Assembly: GCA_032433765.1 (NCBI GenBank)
Contig: JAVIAB010000073.1
Coordinates: 69,235,087-69,299,086 of the forward strand
DNA: 64,000 bases
Direction: 5' to 3'
From: Megaustenia siamemsis
Lineage: Eukaryota > Mollusca > Gastropoda > Stylommatophora > Ariophantidae
Shown here: positions 42,471 to 52,399 of the stretch, in pieces
Numbering within the stretch: position 1 is the stretch's first letter
How the letters are laid out: each line of letters starts with the position of its first letter
Notes under the pieces: model-generated
What the model was told of the DNA's origin: nothing
What the model saw: only the letters and a program-made list of their open reading frames with translations
Databases searched by the model: none
Position numbers and translations under genes: made by a program

Positions 42471-42817
42471 TGATGAACTTCTTTGGAGTTTTACTGGACG
42501 TCATGTAGATACTGACTTTGTAGACGATGTTGGATTGTTTGCCCCTGCCGCCAAGACAAACAAAAGAAAGCAGATAGAGTAGATCTGTTACCACAGTAGG
42601 ACTGAAAATAAAGTCTGAGAAAACTAAGAATATGATAAGTGTCAAAAGTACAAAGAAAGTTACACCCAGAAGAGTACGTTTAGAAGTGGGACTGGAAGAA
42701 GTGGATCACTTCTGAGAAGCTGTATCTCATCAAATAGCGACATTGAGGAGCAGATCTCTGCTGGAATAGGTATGTCAGTCCAGGCATTCAATAGACTTTT
42801 ACACATTTCGCGTTCTA
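42471..42817 (+). pseudogene. LINE-D RT, left part (before the transposon)
   Basis: Reads RHVDTDFVDDVGLFAPAAKT, where FVDD stands for the catalytic YADD box. Then KQIE, VGLKIKSEKTKNMISVKSTK, VEEVDHF and IEEQISAGIGMSVQAFNRLL in other frames, and HISRST. The frame resumes on the far side of the transposon at 44938 with VSILVAKLRIYKSN, so the two parts are one LINE. Family close to those with GLKI-KTK blocks; clade undetermined. Confidence 0.82.
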
Positions 42818-43335
42818 CTATAGCTCGTTTCAAATCACGTGCCCAACTTCAAAACGCTATTACTCAGTAACCGTTTGTTAAAAACTGTTGAAATTTTCCA
42901 AATGTTATTAGAATGCAAAAGACCCTTTAAATGTATATTTAACAAATATCTTGCAGCTGCAGTTTTCTTAAAGCAGCGATATTTCTTTGATGTTTGTCAA
43001 AATTGTAAATTGTGAAGCCCTAAAGAATAGAAATTACCGTAGTTGCTGGTCTACGATTAATTTTCACTAGGTAAAGGCGTAGCCGTAATGGGGAAATAAC
43101 TGGATAAAACAAACACCAGGATAATTATTGTCTGCTCAGTTCGAGGACGGACGATAATATCAAGGTATACCTGTATGTCCAATTTTCATAGTTTGTGTGG
43201 TCCTGTATAGGACCGTTTGTTGAAATAATTTAAGGTAATATAGGGGCCAACATTGTGGGGGCTATATACTTTCATTCTGAATCAGACGAGTCTAAAAGAT
43301 TAATAACTGTTTGGGGTTGAACATTCCACAAACCA

Positions 43336-44181
43336 TCATTTTTTCCAATATTCCTCTTCCTGTTTTAAGACGTGGTCTTCACATTTAGCCCAATAATCTT
43401 TGTCTATATTTAATAAAGCGAGATTAGCAAGAGTCTTTACATCGCATATTTTGAATGTTGTATTTTCATCTGCCACTTGTCCTTTTAATTTTGCCCAGAT
43501 TAGTTCTATTGGATTTAAATGAGCATGGTAAAGTGGCAGCCTCAAACTTATATGACCGTGCTCTTGGATAATCTTATCTATTTGAAAAATCTTTGTCCTT
43601 TGTTTTTGCTTTACTAGAGATAGTAATTCAGGTTTTAAGTACATGTTATTAAATTGTATGTGCTCCTTTGTGAGCCATATCTTAATAGCATCTTTTGTAC
43701 TGGATGACGTCGGGACTTTATCTTCAAGTGAAACAATGTTGTGGTACGCTGCATTGTCCATTATTAGGCAAGATGGTCGATCTAGTGCTGGGAGAACAGA
43801 ATTTTCAATCCAATGTCTAAATATGTGACCATTCTTCTCAGAGTGATAATCCCGATTGTCTATGGATTTTGAAAGAAAAATGAGCTCTGCATTCTGTATT
43901 AGTCCACGTTGTCGACTACCTGCATGAGCAATTATCAAGCGCTGTCCTTTGCTGCTAGGTATTAATCTCTTAATCTTTCCATCTGATGACTGCCATTCCC
44001 TTTGGTTAGTGTGGTGAGCATTGATCCATGTTTCATCCAAGTACACAATATCATAAACTTGCTTGTGCACCTCTTTTACTTCACGTAAGTACTTGCTTCT
44101 CATGACTACTATATGTGGCTTCTCACAGATGATGTTTCGTCCATTGGAATACTTTCTGAATGTAAAGCCTGCAGCTCTCAC
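43336..44181 (-). CDS. Transposase, catalytic DDE domain (frameshifted C-terminal part)
   Basis: 281 codons on the minus strand. In this fragment D49 lies in YLDETWINAHH, D142 in LIMDNAAYHN and E226 in LNPIELIWAKLK: a DDE triad with about 83 residues between the second Asp and the Glu, by hand count. That spacing is far longer than the 34-39 of Tc1 or mariner and resembles the DD82E (Sailor) lineage, as I remember it. The YLDETW and YHAHLNPIE-LWA motifs are typical of IS630/Tc1-type DDE transposases, which cut and rejoin DNA at the TIRs. Its own ATG at 44181 is probably not the true start: coding similarity continues upstream as LWRNVRAAGF, and a one-base shift near 44200 joins it to the frame that starts at 44548. 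The shift could be a real lesion or an assembly error. All three catalytic residues are intact. Confidence 0.88.
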   Translation of the reverse strand: MRAAGFTFRKYSNGRNIICEKPHIVVMRSKYLREVKEVHKQVYDIVYLDETWINAHHTNQREWQSSDGKIKRLIPSSKGQRLIIAHAGSRQRGLIQNAELIFLSKSIDNRDYHSEKNGHIFRHWIENSVLPALDRPSCLIMDNAAYHNIVSLEDKVPTSSSTKDAIKIWLTKEHIQFNNMYLKPELLSLVKQKQRTKIFQIDKIIQEHGHISLRLPLYHAHLNPIELIWAKLKGQVADENTTFKICDVKTLANLALLNIDKDYWAKCEDHVLKQEEEYWKK

Positions 44182-44189
44182 ATTCCTCC

Positions 44190-44548
44190 ATAATGTAGAC
44201 TTGATATTTCATACTGTTGTTCTTTTTCAGCGATACTTTTAATTTTCTTATTGTAACAGTTTCATTCACACCCAACATTTTGCAAATTTCACTTCTAATA
44301 AGTTCACTGTCGAAATTATCCAACATTTTTGCTCTTCCTTGTGATTTTGTATATTTTGAACATTGACGGTCACGTGCTTGAATCCAGCGATTAAATGACC
44401 GTTTAGATAAATCCAAAATGTGTCTTGTCCTATTCTCAGGTTTTTCTAAAGAATGAAATAATCTTCCTCGTTTAGCCTCTTTGCAAAAATAGTCATACAT
44501 TTTTATTGCGATGTTTTGTAAACTGGAGAATTTCATTTTAAGACTCAT
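44190..44548 (-). CDS. Transposase, N-terminal DNA-binding part (upstream frame)
   Basis: About 119 codons from the ATG at 44548 (MSLKMKFSSLQN). A longer frame opens from 44674, but its first 42 residues are hydrophobic and lie close to the TIR, so I prefer the inner start. The segment has LSKRSFNRWI and VNETVTIRKLKVSLKK, consistent with helix-turn-helix domains as in the N-terminus of Tc1/mariner-like transposases, which would bind the TIRs. After MKYQV the frame should pass to STLWRNVRAAGF in the next frame; instead it reads on to a stop. With that one base corrected the protein would be about 400 residues. Confidence 0.75.
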
Positions 44549-44937
44549 GATAAATGTTATCGTTCCATGGCTCCACCTATGAATGAACGGAAATGGAACA
44601 CACAATTTCTCGTGTTTTTTACAAGTGTCTAATTGTGTAAAAAAAACCACGGTAAAAGCGTGCAAACACGTCAATTTGAGTGTGTATGGATTTTTACTCG
44701 CTATTTTTAACTTAAAATACTGTAAACATTAAGTTTGGACTACATCAATGGGTCGTTATAAATTTATATAAATCAAATAAGCAACAATAATAACCAAATG
44801 TTTGTTTTTAATGAAATTAATTCCCTGTTGGGTTCTAATCATTATAACTTTACATGCAAATTTTGAACAACTTACAACAAGCGGTTAAAAAGCTATCGAT
44901 TTTAAAAGTTGGGCACGAGTTATGAAACAAGCTATAG

Positions 44938-45425
44938 TCTCCATCTTAGTGGCCAAGCTTAGAATTTATAAGTCAAATGTGGAATCCATCCTCTTATATG
45001 CGGCAGAAACGTGGAGAATGAACCATAAGATAGAAAGCCAACTTAGAGGATTTGAAGGTCGTTGTCTTTAAAAGATTATAAACATTCGCTTGGGTCAACA
45101 CATCACAAACAGAATGTCGCCAAAAGATCTGGGCATTAACAACAGCAATCAAGAGGCGAAAAGAAGACGTTGAAAATAGCGAAACCATGTTCCACGAATG
45201 GAAAGGACCAGGTATCCGCACCTTTAATTAACATGGACACTACCTGGTGAACGAAGCAGATGCAGACCATTAGGGACATGTGAACGAACCATACACGATG
45301 AAATGGAAGAGGCTGGCAGATCGTGACGAGACTTCTCCATGCTTGCTGCAGACCGGGTTTGGTGGAGATATTTTGTGGGTGCCCTATGCTCCGACCGGAG
45401 TTAGAAGGATTAAGAAGAAGAAAGA
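44938..45425 (+). pseudogene. LINE-D RT, right part to 3' end
   Basis: Resumes VSILVAKLRIYKSNVESILL, YAAETWRMNHKIESQLRGFE, then RRIINIRLGQHITN in broken frame, and a tail WWRYFVGALCSDRS before a GAAGAAGAA tract. This is the usual RT distal end. Stops and shifts throughout. Confidence 0.85.
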
Positions 45426-46221
45426 ACTTAAAGATTGTTGACCCTAATCAAACCTGACCTTCTGTTCTCAGTAGCTGTGTCCAATAACCGTTACTACACA
45501 GTGGCAAATGTCGACGTATACAATAGCATATATTTTGGAACTGAGCCGAGAACCATTGGTCCACAGGTTGCTGGACGTAAGAAACCAACCATTCCGTTTA
45601 AATGAAATAAAATGTCCATTAACATTCGTTGCTCTAGTTGTGATGTATAGGCAATCTCACCAAACTAGGTCTCATAAATTATTTTGAAGTAGCTATTTCT
45701 GTTCCATAAATTCATGAGCGCGTTTACTTTCGATTCGCGCGAAAACTACTAGTTTCGTTGGCAGTGATTGTGTGCATGCAGCCTTAGAATATCCAGGACA
45801 TTATATACATATTATTTTCTCTGTAGACATTTGATCTAGTTTGCAAGATTTCTTCTTTAGGCTTTTAAAATCAATCTCACGCAATTGGACTTAATTTTAG
45901 TAAGTCTACAGTGCTCAGTCGTGTTTTTTTTTTCTTTCTAAATGTAGTTTTGTTTTCACATTGAAATAGGCCCGACCATCTAAGGGCAGAATCCCCCTAC
46001 AGAAAAGACCATCTGCTGCCTTGCAGGAAGGATGGGGACAATCAAAGGCTAAGGAAAGCAAACCTGAACAAAATGCAGGCTGAAATCGGATGCACTGGGC
46101 CACTGGCGCAGAACACAGTGCAACGTTTTAACAGGTATTCAAGCGGAGTGGATCTCACAGGCTTAAACAGACAGCTATCTTCGTATGAGAGTCTGGAGTC
46201 CTACTCTGATTTGAGTCCTGA
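45426..46221. other. No recognised feature
   Basis: No LINE or SINE motif. A 73-codon frame at 46073-46294 runs into the GA tract and is unsupported. Confidence 0.4.
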
Positions 46222-46228
46222 TCGCAGA

Positions 46229-46288
<60 letters not shown>

Positions 46289-46290
46289 AA
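46222..46290. repeat. (GA)n microsatellite
   Basis: About 68 bp of GA with two GAAA interruptions. Confidence 0.97.
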
Positions 46291-46735
46291 ATAGGCCGAA
46301 GAAATAAAATGTTTGATTTTCCCGTGTACTAATTCGGCTTTAAGTTGAAACCGGCAATCAAGTAACGTTATATGGCGGCGCAGCCATTTATGTAAGGCGT
46401 ATCCAGTTATTATTGTGAAATTATTGTGGTATAATGTTGCCTTCTAGAAATTTACATGTAACTCAATATCATTATGAGTTTGATTTGCAAATTTATAACT
46501 ATGCAGAAGGTTACCGTTTTACTATATCGGCACTTCCACGAAACCTTGATCAATGCTCACCACACCTAATGGCTATCAGTAGACGGTGAACACAACACTT
46601 CCCAACAGCAAAGGCCAGCACATCATACAAACTCATGCTGGAAGCAGTGAAAACCGCCTTGTACTTGACGATCGACTTATTTTACAATCAAAAATTACTG
46701 ACGGTAGGGACTACCACACAAAGGACAAATGGAGA
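46291..46735. other. No recognised feature
   Basis: Unique-looking spacer before the ribozyme-like repeat. Confidence 0.4.
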
Positions 46736-46784
46736 ATAATGGTATTGGTTAAAGCCTAACATAATTGATGGACAACACAAATTT

Positions 46785-46818
46785 GAACGACGTTTCGGCC
46801 CAATAGGCCTTCAGCAGG
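46785..46818 (-). ncRNA. Hammerhead-ribozyme-like motif 1 (decayed)
   Basis: Minus strand: CCTGCTGAAGGCC, loop TATTG, GGCCGAAACGTCG. The hammerhead core is CTGATGA, a stem II, then GAAAC; here stem II (GGCC/GGCC) and GAAAC are perfect and the core has one change (CTGCTGA). Such minimal hammerheads occur in Penelope-like retroelements, so this is probably such a remnant. The core substitution should abolish or reduce cleavage. The flanks (46741-46860) resemble those of motif 3. Confidence 0.65.
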
Positions 46819-46884
46819 AACAAAAAACAACACACACACAGATATATAAGTAAATAAAATTAGCCCTACATAGCTATGTAGTCA

Positions 46885-47240
46885 TAGGTTTACTTGTCCA
46901 CCTTTTAATGTTACTCGTTCATGTTAGTCTTGGTCTGCCTCTTTTACCTTGTATTTCCCCTTCCAAGATTACTTTTAGCAAGCTGCTGTGTCTTTTAATA
47001 TGGCCCAAAATCTCATTTGTCTTGTTTGAATTGTGTTTTGTAGTTTTCTTTTAATTTTTAGTATTTTTGTTTGTTAAGACTGTATCATTTTTCATTTCTT
47101 TCGATCCAATTATTCTATAAATCCACTTTTCAAAGCCTTCAATTTTCTGTTCTGTTTTCTTGTCTAATGTCCATGTTTCTGTACCATACAAGAATGTTGA
47201 TAAGATATAACATTTTGTGATTCTTGGTTTTAGCCCTGGT
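46885..47240 (-). pseudogene. LINE-A copy 3 (inverted), 3' portion
   Basis: Inverted LINE-A tail: ACTTGTCCACCTTTTAATGT, GTCTTGGTCTGCCTC, TAGCAAGCTGCTGTGTCTTT, then the complement of WTLDKKTEQKIEGFE at 47120-47180 and TTTTAGCCCTGGTG at the end. The final GCGGAG-GATGAT terminus is missing. Confidence 0.82.
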
Positions 47241-47289
47241 GTTTACGAAAAAAAAATAAAACAAAATACTGAAAACTGGATTGTATTAT

Positions 47290-47400
47290 AGTTATATCCA
47301 TCCATCCGTCAATCCGTCCGTCCGTCCATTCCATTCTATTCCCTTCCATTCCATCCCATCCCATCCCATCCCATCCCATCCCATCCCATCCCACCCCATG
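47290..47400. repeat. (CCGT)/(CCATC)n pentanucleotide array
   Basis: CCATCCCATCCCATCC, about 12 units, preceded by imperfect CCGTCCGT repeats. A continuous C-rich plus strand starts here and runs to 49450. Confidence 0.95.
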
Positions 47401-47865
47401 ACATCCCAACCAACCAAACAACCAACCAATAAACAACCAACCAACCAAACAACCAACCAACCAAACACCCAACCAAACAACCAACCAAACACACCCAACC
47501 AAACAACCAACGAACCAAACACCCAACAAACAACCACAACCAACCAAACAACCAACCAAACAAACAACCAACCAACCAACCAAACAACCAACCAACCCAA
47601 ACAACCAACCAAACAAACAACCAACCAACCAAACAACCAACCAAACAAACAACAACCAACCAAACAACCAACCAACCAAACACCCAAACAAACAACCAAC
47701 CAACCAGCCAACCAGCCAACCAAACAACCAACCAACCAACCAATCAACCAACCAACCAAACAACCAACCAACCAACCAACCAACCAGCCAACCAGCCAAC
47801 CAAACAACCAACCAACCAACCAATCAACCAACCAACCAACCAACCAAACAACCAACCATCTTATC
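47400..47865. repeat. (CCAACCAAACAA)n array
   Basis: Irregular CCAA/CAAA tetranucleotides, without G on the plus strand apart from a few units. T/N/Q/P-rich and W/L/G-rich frames on the two strands are artefacts. Confidence 0.95.
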
Positions 47866-47879
47866 TATCTACTCTGTCT

Positions 47880-49455
47880 GTCCGTCCGTCCGCCTGTATG
47901 TCCGTCCTGTCCCGTTCAGTCTGCCTGTACGATCTGTCATGTCCTATCTGTCCTGTCCTGTCCGTCCTGCCCTGTCCTCTCCGTCCCGCACTGTCCTCTC
48001 CGTCCCGCACTCTCCACTCCGTCCTGCACTGTCCTCTCCGTCCCGCACTCTCCTCTCCGTCCTGCACTGTCCTCTCCGTCCCGCACTCTCCACTCCGTCC
48101 TGCACTGTCCTCTCCGTCCCGCACTCTCCTCTCCGTCCTGCACTGTCCTCTCCGTCCTGCCTTGCCCTCTCGTCTACGTTCTGCCCTGTCCTGTCCTCTC
48201 CGTCCTGCCTTGCCCTCTCGTCTACGTTCTGCCCTGTCCTGTCCGTCCATCCCTCTTCGTCCTGTCCTGTTCTCTCCGTCCTTTCCTGTCCTCTCCGTCC
48301 TGCCCTGCCCTGTCCTGTCCTCTCATCTCCGACCTGTCCTGCTCTCTCCTCTCCGTCCTGCCATGTCCTGTCCTCTCCGCCCTGTCCTGTCCTCTCCATC
48401 CTGCCCTGTCCTCTCCTCTCCGTCCTACCCTTTCCTCTCCGTCCTTTCCTGTCCTCTCCGTCCTGCCCTGCCCTGTCCTGTCCTCTCATCTCCGACCTGT
48501 CCTGCTCTCTCCTCTCCGTCCTGCCATGTCCTGTCCTCTCCGCCCTGTCCTGTCCTCTCCATCCTGCCCTGTCCTCTCCTCTCCGTCCTACCCTTTCCTC
48601 TCCGTCCTGTCCTATTCTGTCCTCTCCGTCCTTTCCTGTCTTCTCCGTCCTGTCCTATCCTCTCCGTCCCGACCTGTACTGTCCTTTCCGTCCAGTCCTG
48701 TCTTCTCCGTCCTGTCCTATCCTCTCCGTCCCGACCTGTACTGTCCTTTCCGTCCAGTCCTGTCCTGTCCTCTTCGTCCTGTCCTCTCCACTCCGTCCTG
48801 CCCTGTCCTCTCCGTCCTGCCCTGTCCTGTCCTCTCCGTTCTGTCCTGCCCTGTCCTCCTCTCCATCCTGCCCTGTCCTCTCCTCTCTGTCCTGCCCTGT
48901 CCTCTCCCTCCTTCCCTGTCCTGTCCTCTCCGTCCTGCCCTGTCCTGTCCGTCCTGCCCTGTCCTGTCCGTCCTGCCCTGTCCTGTCCTCTCTGTCCTGC
49001 ACTTTCCTGTCCTGTCCTGCCCTGTCCTGACCTCTCCGTCCTGCCCTGTCCTGTCCTCTCGGCCCTGCCCTGACCTCTCTGTCCTGCACTTCCCTGTCCT
49101 GTCCTGTCCTGTCTTGTCCGTCCTGCCCTGTCCTCTCCTCTCCGTCCTGCCCTGTCCTCTCCGTCCTGTCTTGCCCACTCCGTTCTGCACTGTCCTGCCC
49201 TGTCCTCTCCTCTCCGTCCTGCCCTGTCCTCTCCGTCCTGTCTTGCCCACTCCGTTCTGCACTGTCCTGTCCTGTCCTCTCCGTCCTGCCCTGTCTTGTC
49301 CTCTCCGTCCTGCCCTGTCCTGTCCTCTCCGTCATGCCCTGTCCTCTCCGTCCTGTTCTCTCCGTCCTGTCCTCTTCGTCCTGTCCTGTCCTCTCCGTCC
49401 TGTCCTCTCCGTCCTGCCCTGTCCTGTCCTGTCCTCTCCGTCCTATCCTGTCTGT
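47880..49455. repeat. 1.6-kb pyrimidine-rich array (CCTGTCCTCTCCGT type)
   Basis: Units of 5-16 bp: CTGTCCTCTCCGTC, CTGCCCTGTCCTGT. Longer blocks recur, for example CTCATCTCCGACCTGTCCTG at 48323 and 48488. Many overlapping open frames on both strands, including a 751-codon plus frame, are repeat translations. Confidence 0.95.
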
Positions 49456-50094
49456 CTGTGTCTGCTGTATCGTTTCTGGTATACATTTTTCATTTTTTCA
49501 CCTGATTCTAGTTCTTGTAGTGGCCCTGCAGTTTAGTTGTGCTGTAAATACCTGTTTATAGAGATGAAACATGAATCGTTTTGTGCTTTAGTTTGACATA
49601 TTTCATCAAGACAGCAAATGTGTGTAGGCACGTGTCACTTGCTCTTTACCTGCCGGTTATTATTACTATTTTAAAACTCTGAAATCAATATTATTATGAT
49701 GTATGAGATATGGTAAGTTGTCATTGCCTTTGTTATAAAGGTTGTACTTCGTAACGAGATTGTCCTGTGTAATTAGAGAAGGGACAAGTCGCTCTAATGA
49801 CGCGAATGAACACAGCAACAACAGGCACGTTTACAGTGGACGACAACACGTAATAATTTACACGGCCTCGCTTAGGTTGACATAATAAGTACTGGCTTTA
49901 GAGAGCCATGTTTACGACATTTTGATGGCAGCCCTGATAACACTTGTTTAAGGGATATGTGCTTGCTCGTGAACACATTATTTCGCGTTGCTGCGTTGTA
50001 ACTTAAAAAAAGCTTGACGGCCCAGTTCAGCACGCGCAGTTAGTTTTGGAACTAGGTTTTTATTCTGTGGTTATCAATGGCCTCCAACGAGAAG
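49456..50094. other. No recognised feature
   Basis: AT-rich spacer, no motif. Confidence 0.45.
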
Positions 50095-50440
50095 ATCACA
50101 ATACGACTTTATCTATCCACAATACGACTTTATCTATCCACAATACGACTTTATCTATCCACAATACGACTTTATCTATCCACAATACGACTTTATCTAT
50201 CCACAATACGACTTTATCTATCGACAATACGACTTTATCTATCCACAATACGACTTTATCTATCCACAATACGACGTTATCTATCCACAATACGACTTTA
50301 TCTATCCACAATACGACTTTATTTATCCACAATACGACTTCATCTATCCACAATACGACTGCATCTATCCACAATACGACTTTATTTATCCACAATACGA
50401 CTTTATTTATCCACAATACGACTTTATCTATCCACAATAG
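50095..50440. repeat. 21-bp tandem array, about 16 copies
   Basis: Unit CACAATACGACTTTATCTAT plus C. Seven codons, so frames are open on both strands (50046-50477). Nearly homogeneous. Confidence 0.96.
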
Positions 50441-51152
50441 CTGTGTGGATTGTGTTGAGTTATTTCTGTTGAGATAGATGTGTGGATTGTGTTGAGTTAT
50501 TTCTGTTGAGATAGATGTGTGGATTTGGTAGAGTTATTTCTGTTGAGATAAATATGTGGATTGTGTTGAGTTATTTCTGTTGAGATAGATGTGTGGATTG
50601 TGTTGAGTTATTCCTGTTGAGATAGATATGTGGATTGTGTTGTGTTATTTCTGTTGAGATAGATGTGTGGATTGTGTTGAGTTATTTCTGTTGAGATAGA
50701 TGTGTGAATTGTGTTGAGTTGTTTCTGTTGAGATAGATGTGTGGATTGTGTTGAGTTGTTTCTACTGAGATAGATGTGTGGATTGTGTTGAGTTGTTTCT
50801 GCTGAGATAGATTTTTGGATTGTGTTGAGTTGTTTCTGCTGAGATAGATGTGTGGATTGTGTTGAGTTGTTTCTGCTGAGATAGATTTTTGGATTGTGTT
50901 GAATTGTTTCTGCTGAGATAGATGTGTGGATTGTGTTGAGTTGTTTCTGCTGAGATAGATGTGTGGATTGTGTTGAGTTGTTTCTGCTGAGAAAGATGTG
51001 TGGATTGTGTTGAGTTGTTTCTGCTGAGATAGATGTGTGGATTGTGTTGAGTTGTTTCTGCTGAGATAGATTTTTGGATTGTGTTGAGTTGTTTCTGCTG
51101 AGATAGATGTGTGGATTGTGTTGAATTGTTTCTGCTGAGATAGCTGTGTGGA
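50438..51152. repeat. 39-bp tandem array, about 18 copies
   Basis: Unit TGTGTGGATTGTGTTGAGTT then ATTTCTGTTGAGATAGATG; right-hand units have GTTTCTGCTG. Bounded at both ends by TAGCTGTGTGGA (50438-50449 and 51141-51152), whereas internal units read AGATGTGTGGA. Confidence 0.95.
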
Positions 51153-51309
51153 ACCTGCACTTAATTTTCTTAAATACAACGGCCTTTTGCTCCATCATTT
51201 TCCTGTTCATGATTCATTTCAGTTAAGATTCTCTGGCACCTAAAATTTTAAAAAGAGAAATTGATGTACCGCTATTTATGTAAACAAAAATACCACACCA
51301 AATGCTCTT

Positions 51310-51785
51310 ATTATTTTTTAAAAAAGTATATTTATGAACATTCATTTTTAAAAAGTATATTTATGAACATTCATTTTTCAAAAAGTATATTTATGAACAT
51401 TCATTTTTAAAAAAAGTATATTTATGAACATTCATTTTTTAAAAAGTATATTTATGAACATTCCTTTTTTTAAAAAGTATATTTATGAACATTCATTTTA
51501 AAAAAAGTATATTTATGAACATTCATTTTTTAAAAAGTATAGTTATGAACATTCATTTTTTAAAAAGTATATTTATGAACATTCATTTTTTAAAAAGTAT
51601 ATTTATGAACATTCATTTTTTTAAAAGTATATTTATGAACATTCATTTTTTAAAAAGTATATTTATGAACATTCATTTTTTAAAAAGTATATTTATGAAC
51701 ATTCATTTTTTTAAAAAAGTATATTTATGAACATTCATTTTTTTAAAAAAGTATATTTATGAACATTCATTTTTTAAAAATTACC
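51310..51785. repeat. 30-bp tandem array, about 16 copies
   Basis: Unit AAAAAGTATATTTATGAACA then TTCATTTTTT. Length varies by A and T homopolymer slippage. Confidence 0.95.
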
Positions 51786-52109
51786 TCAATGAACATCGTT
51801 CGTGCCACAAAGTGTAATCAATTATTTTCAAATTACTGTCTCTCTCGATCGTTCGCTCTCGTCTTCCGTTAAAAAAGTCATCGCCCCAGTCATTAACTTC
51901 TCACATAAAAAAATCATGAATGAGAGAAGTGTTTAAGCAATGATGAGTGACTGGTTGAATAGGCGTCACATTGTGCATACAATGAAATATGCTCTGTAAT
52001 TATGCTTTAACTTTTGTTATCTTGAATACATGCATTTTCATGGACGCATGGGATGCTTTTTGCATAAAGAAAGTTAAAAATAAATTCAGTCACATCTCGA
52101 ATGTGTCCT

Positions 52110-52290
52110 GTAGGTAACCTGGTGTTATTGACCATACTTTTCGGTCATCGGCATATTTTTTAGGCAATAGGACAGCATTACGCCAATGCTGTATTTTTTT
52201 TTAAAGAAAAATGTCTGGTACCTATTTAAGGCTAGGTGAACCTAGAAACCTAGCAAACTAATTCGCTAGCTCTACCGCAGTTCCCGTAAG
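52110..52290 (-). mobile_element. Decayed SINE (S8)
   Basis: Inverted SINE body: CCTGGTGTTATTGACCATAC, AGCATTACGCCAATGCTGTA, GTCTGGTACCTATTTAAGGC and TAGGTGAACCTAG. The head is degenerate (TTCGCTAGCTCTACC in place of the A-box region). No TSD found. Confidence 0.72.
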
Positions 52291-52399
52291 TAAGTCAAGA
52301 TTAATGTAGTCCCATAGCAATTAGCGTTGGCAATAAAGTGTAAGCTACTTCACTGTCCGAGCTTCATGAAGTGGGTTAGCCACTTCACGTCCTTGTTTC

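Larger units (their letters stand above)
42818..44937 (-). mobile_element. Tc1/mariner (IS630)-like DNA transposon, nearly complete
   Basis: A 2.1-kb element with terminal inverted repeats of about 36 bp. The left TIR (42818-42854) begins CTATAGCTCGTTTCAAATCA and continues CGTGCCCAACTTC; the right (44902-44937) ends with the complement of CTATAGCTTGTTTCATAACT then CGTGCCCAACTT. The ends share only a few mismatches. It encodes one transposase in two frames and lies inside LINE-D, whose reading resumes at the right boundary. The TA target duplication cannot be resolved because the termini themselves read CTATAG. Origin from an aquatic-invertebrate-type lineage is inference. Confidence 0.9.

Noticed and set aside
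44123..44674. Transposase start at the upstream ATG (44674)
   Set aside because: The first 42 residues lack similarity to expected N-terminal domains; the inner ATG at 44548 is preferred, though this is not proven.
47281..49536. 751-codon open frame and several other long frames over the pyrimidine-rich region
   Set aside because: They are translations of CCAA and CCTGTCC repeats, open on both strands, low-complexity and without any domain.
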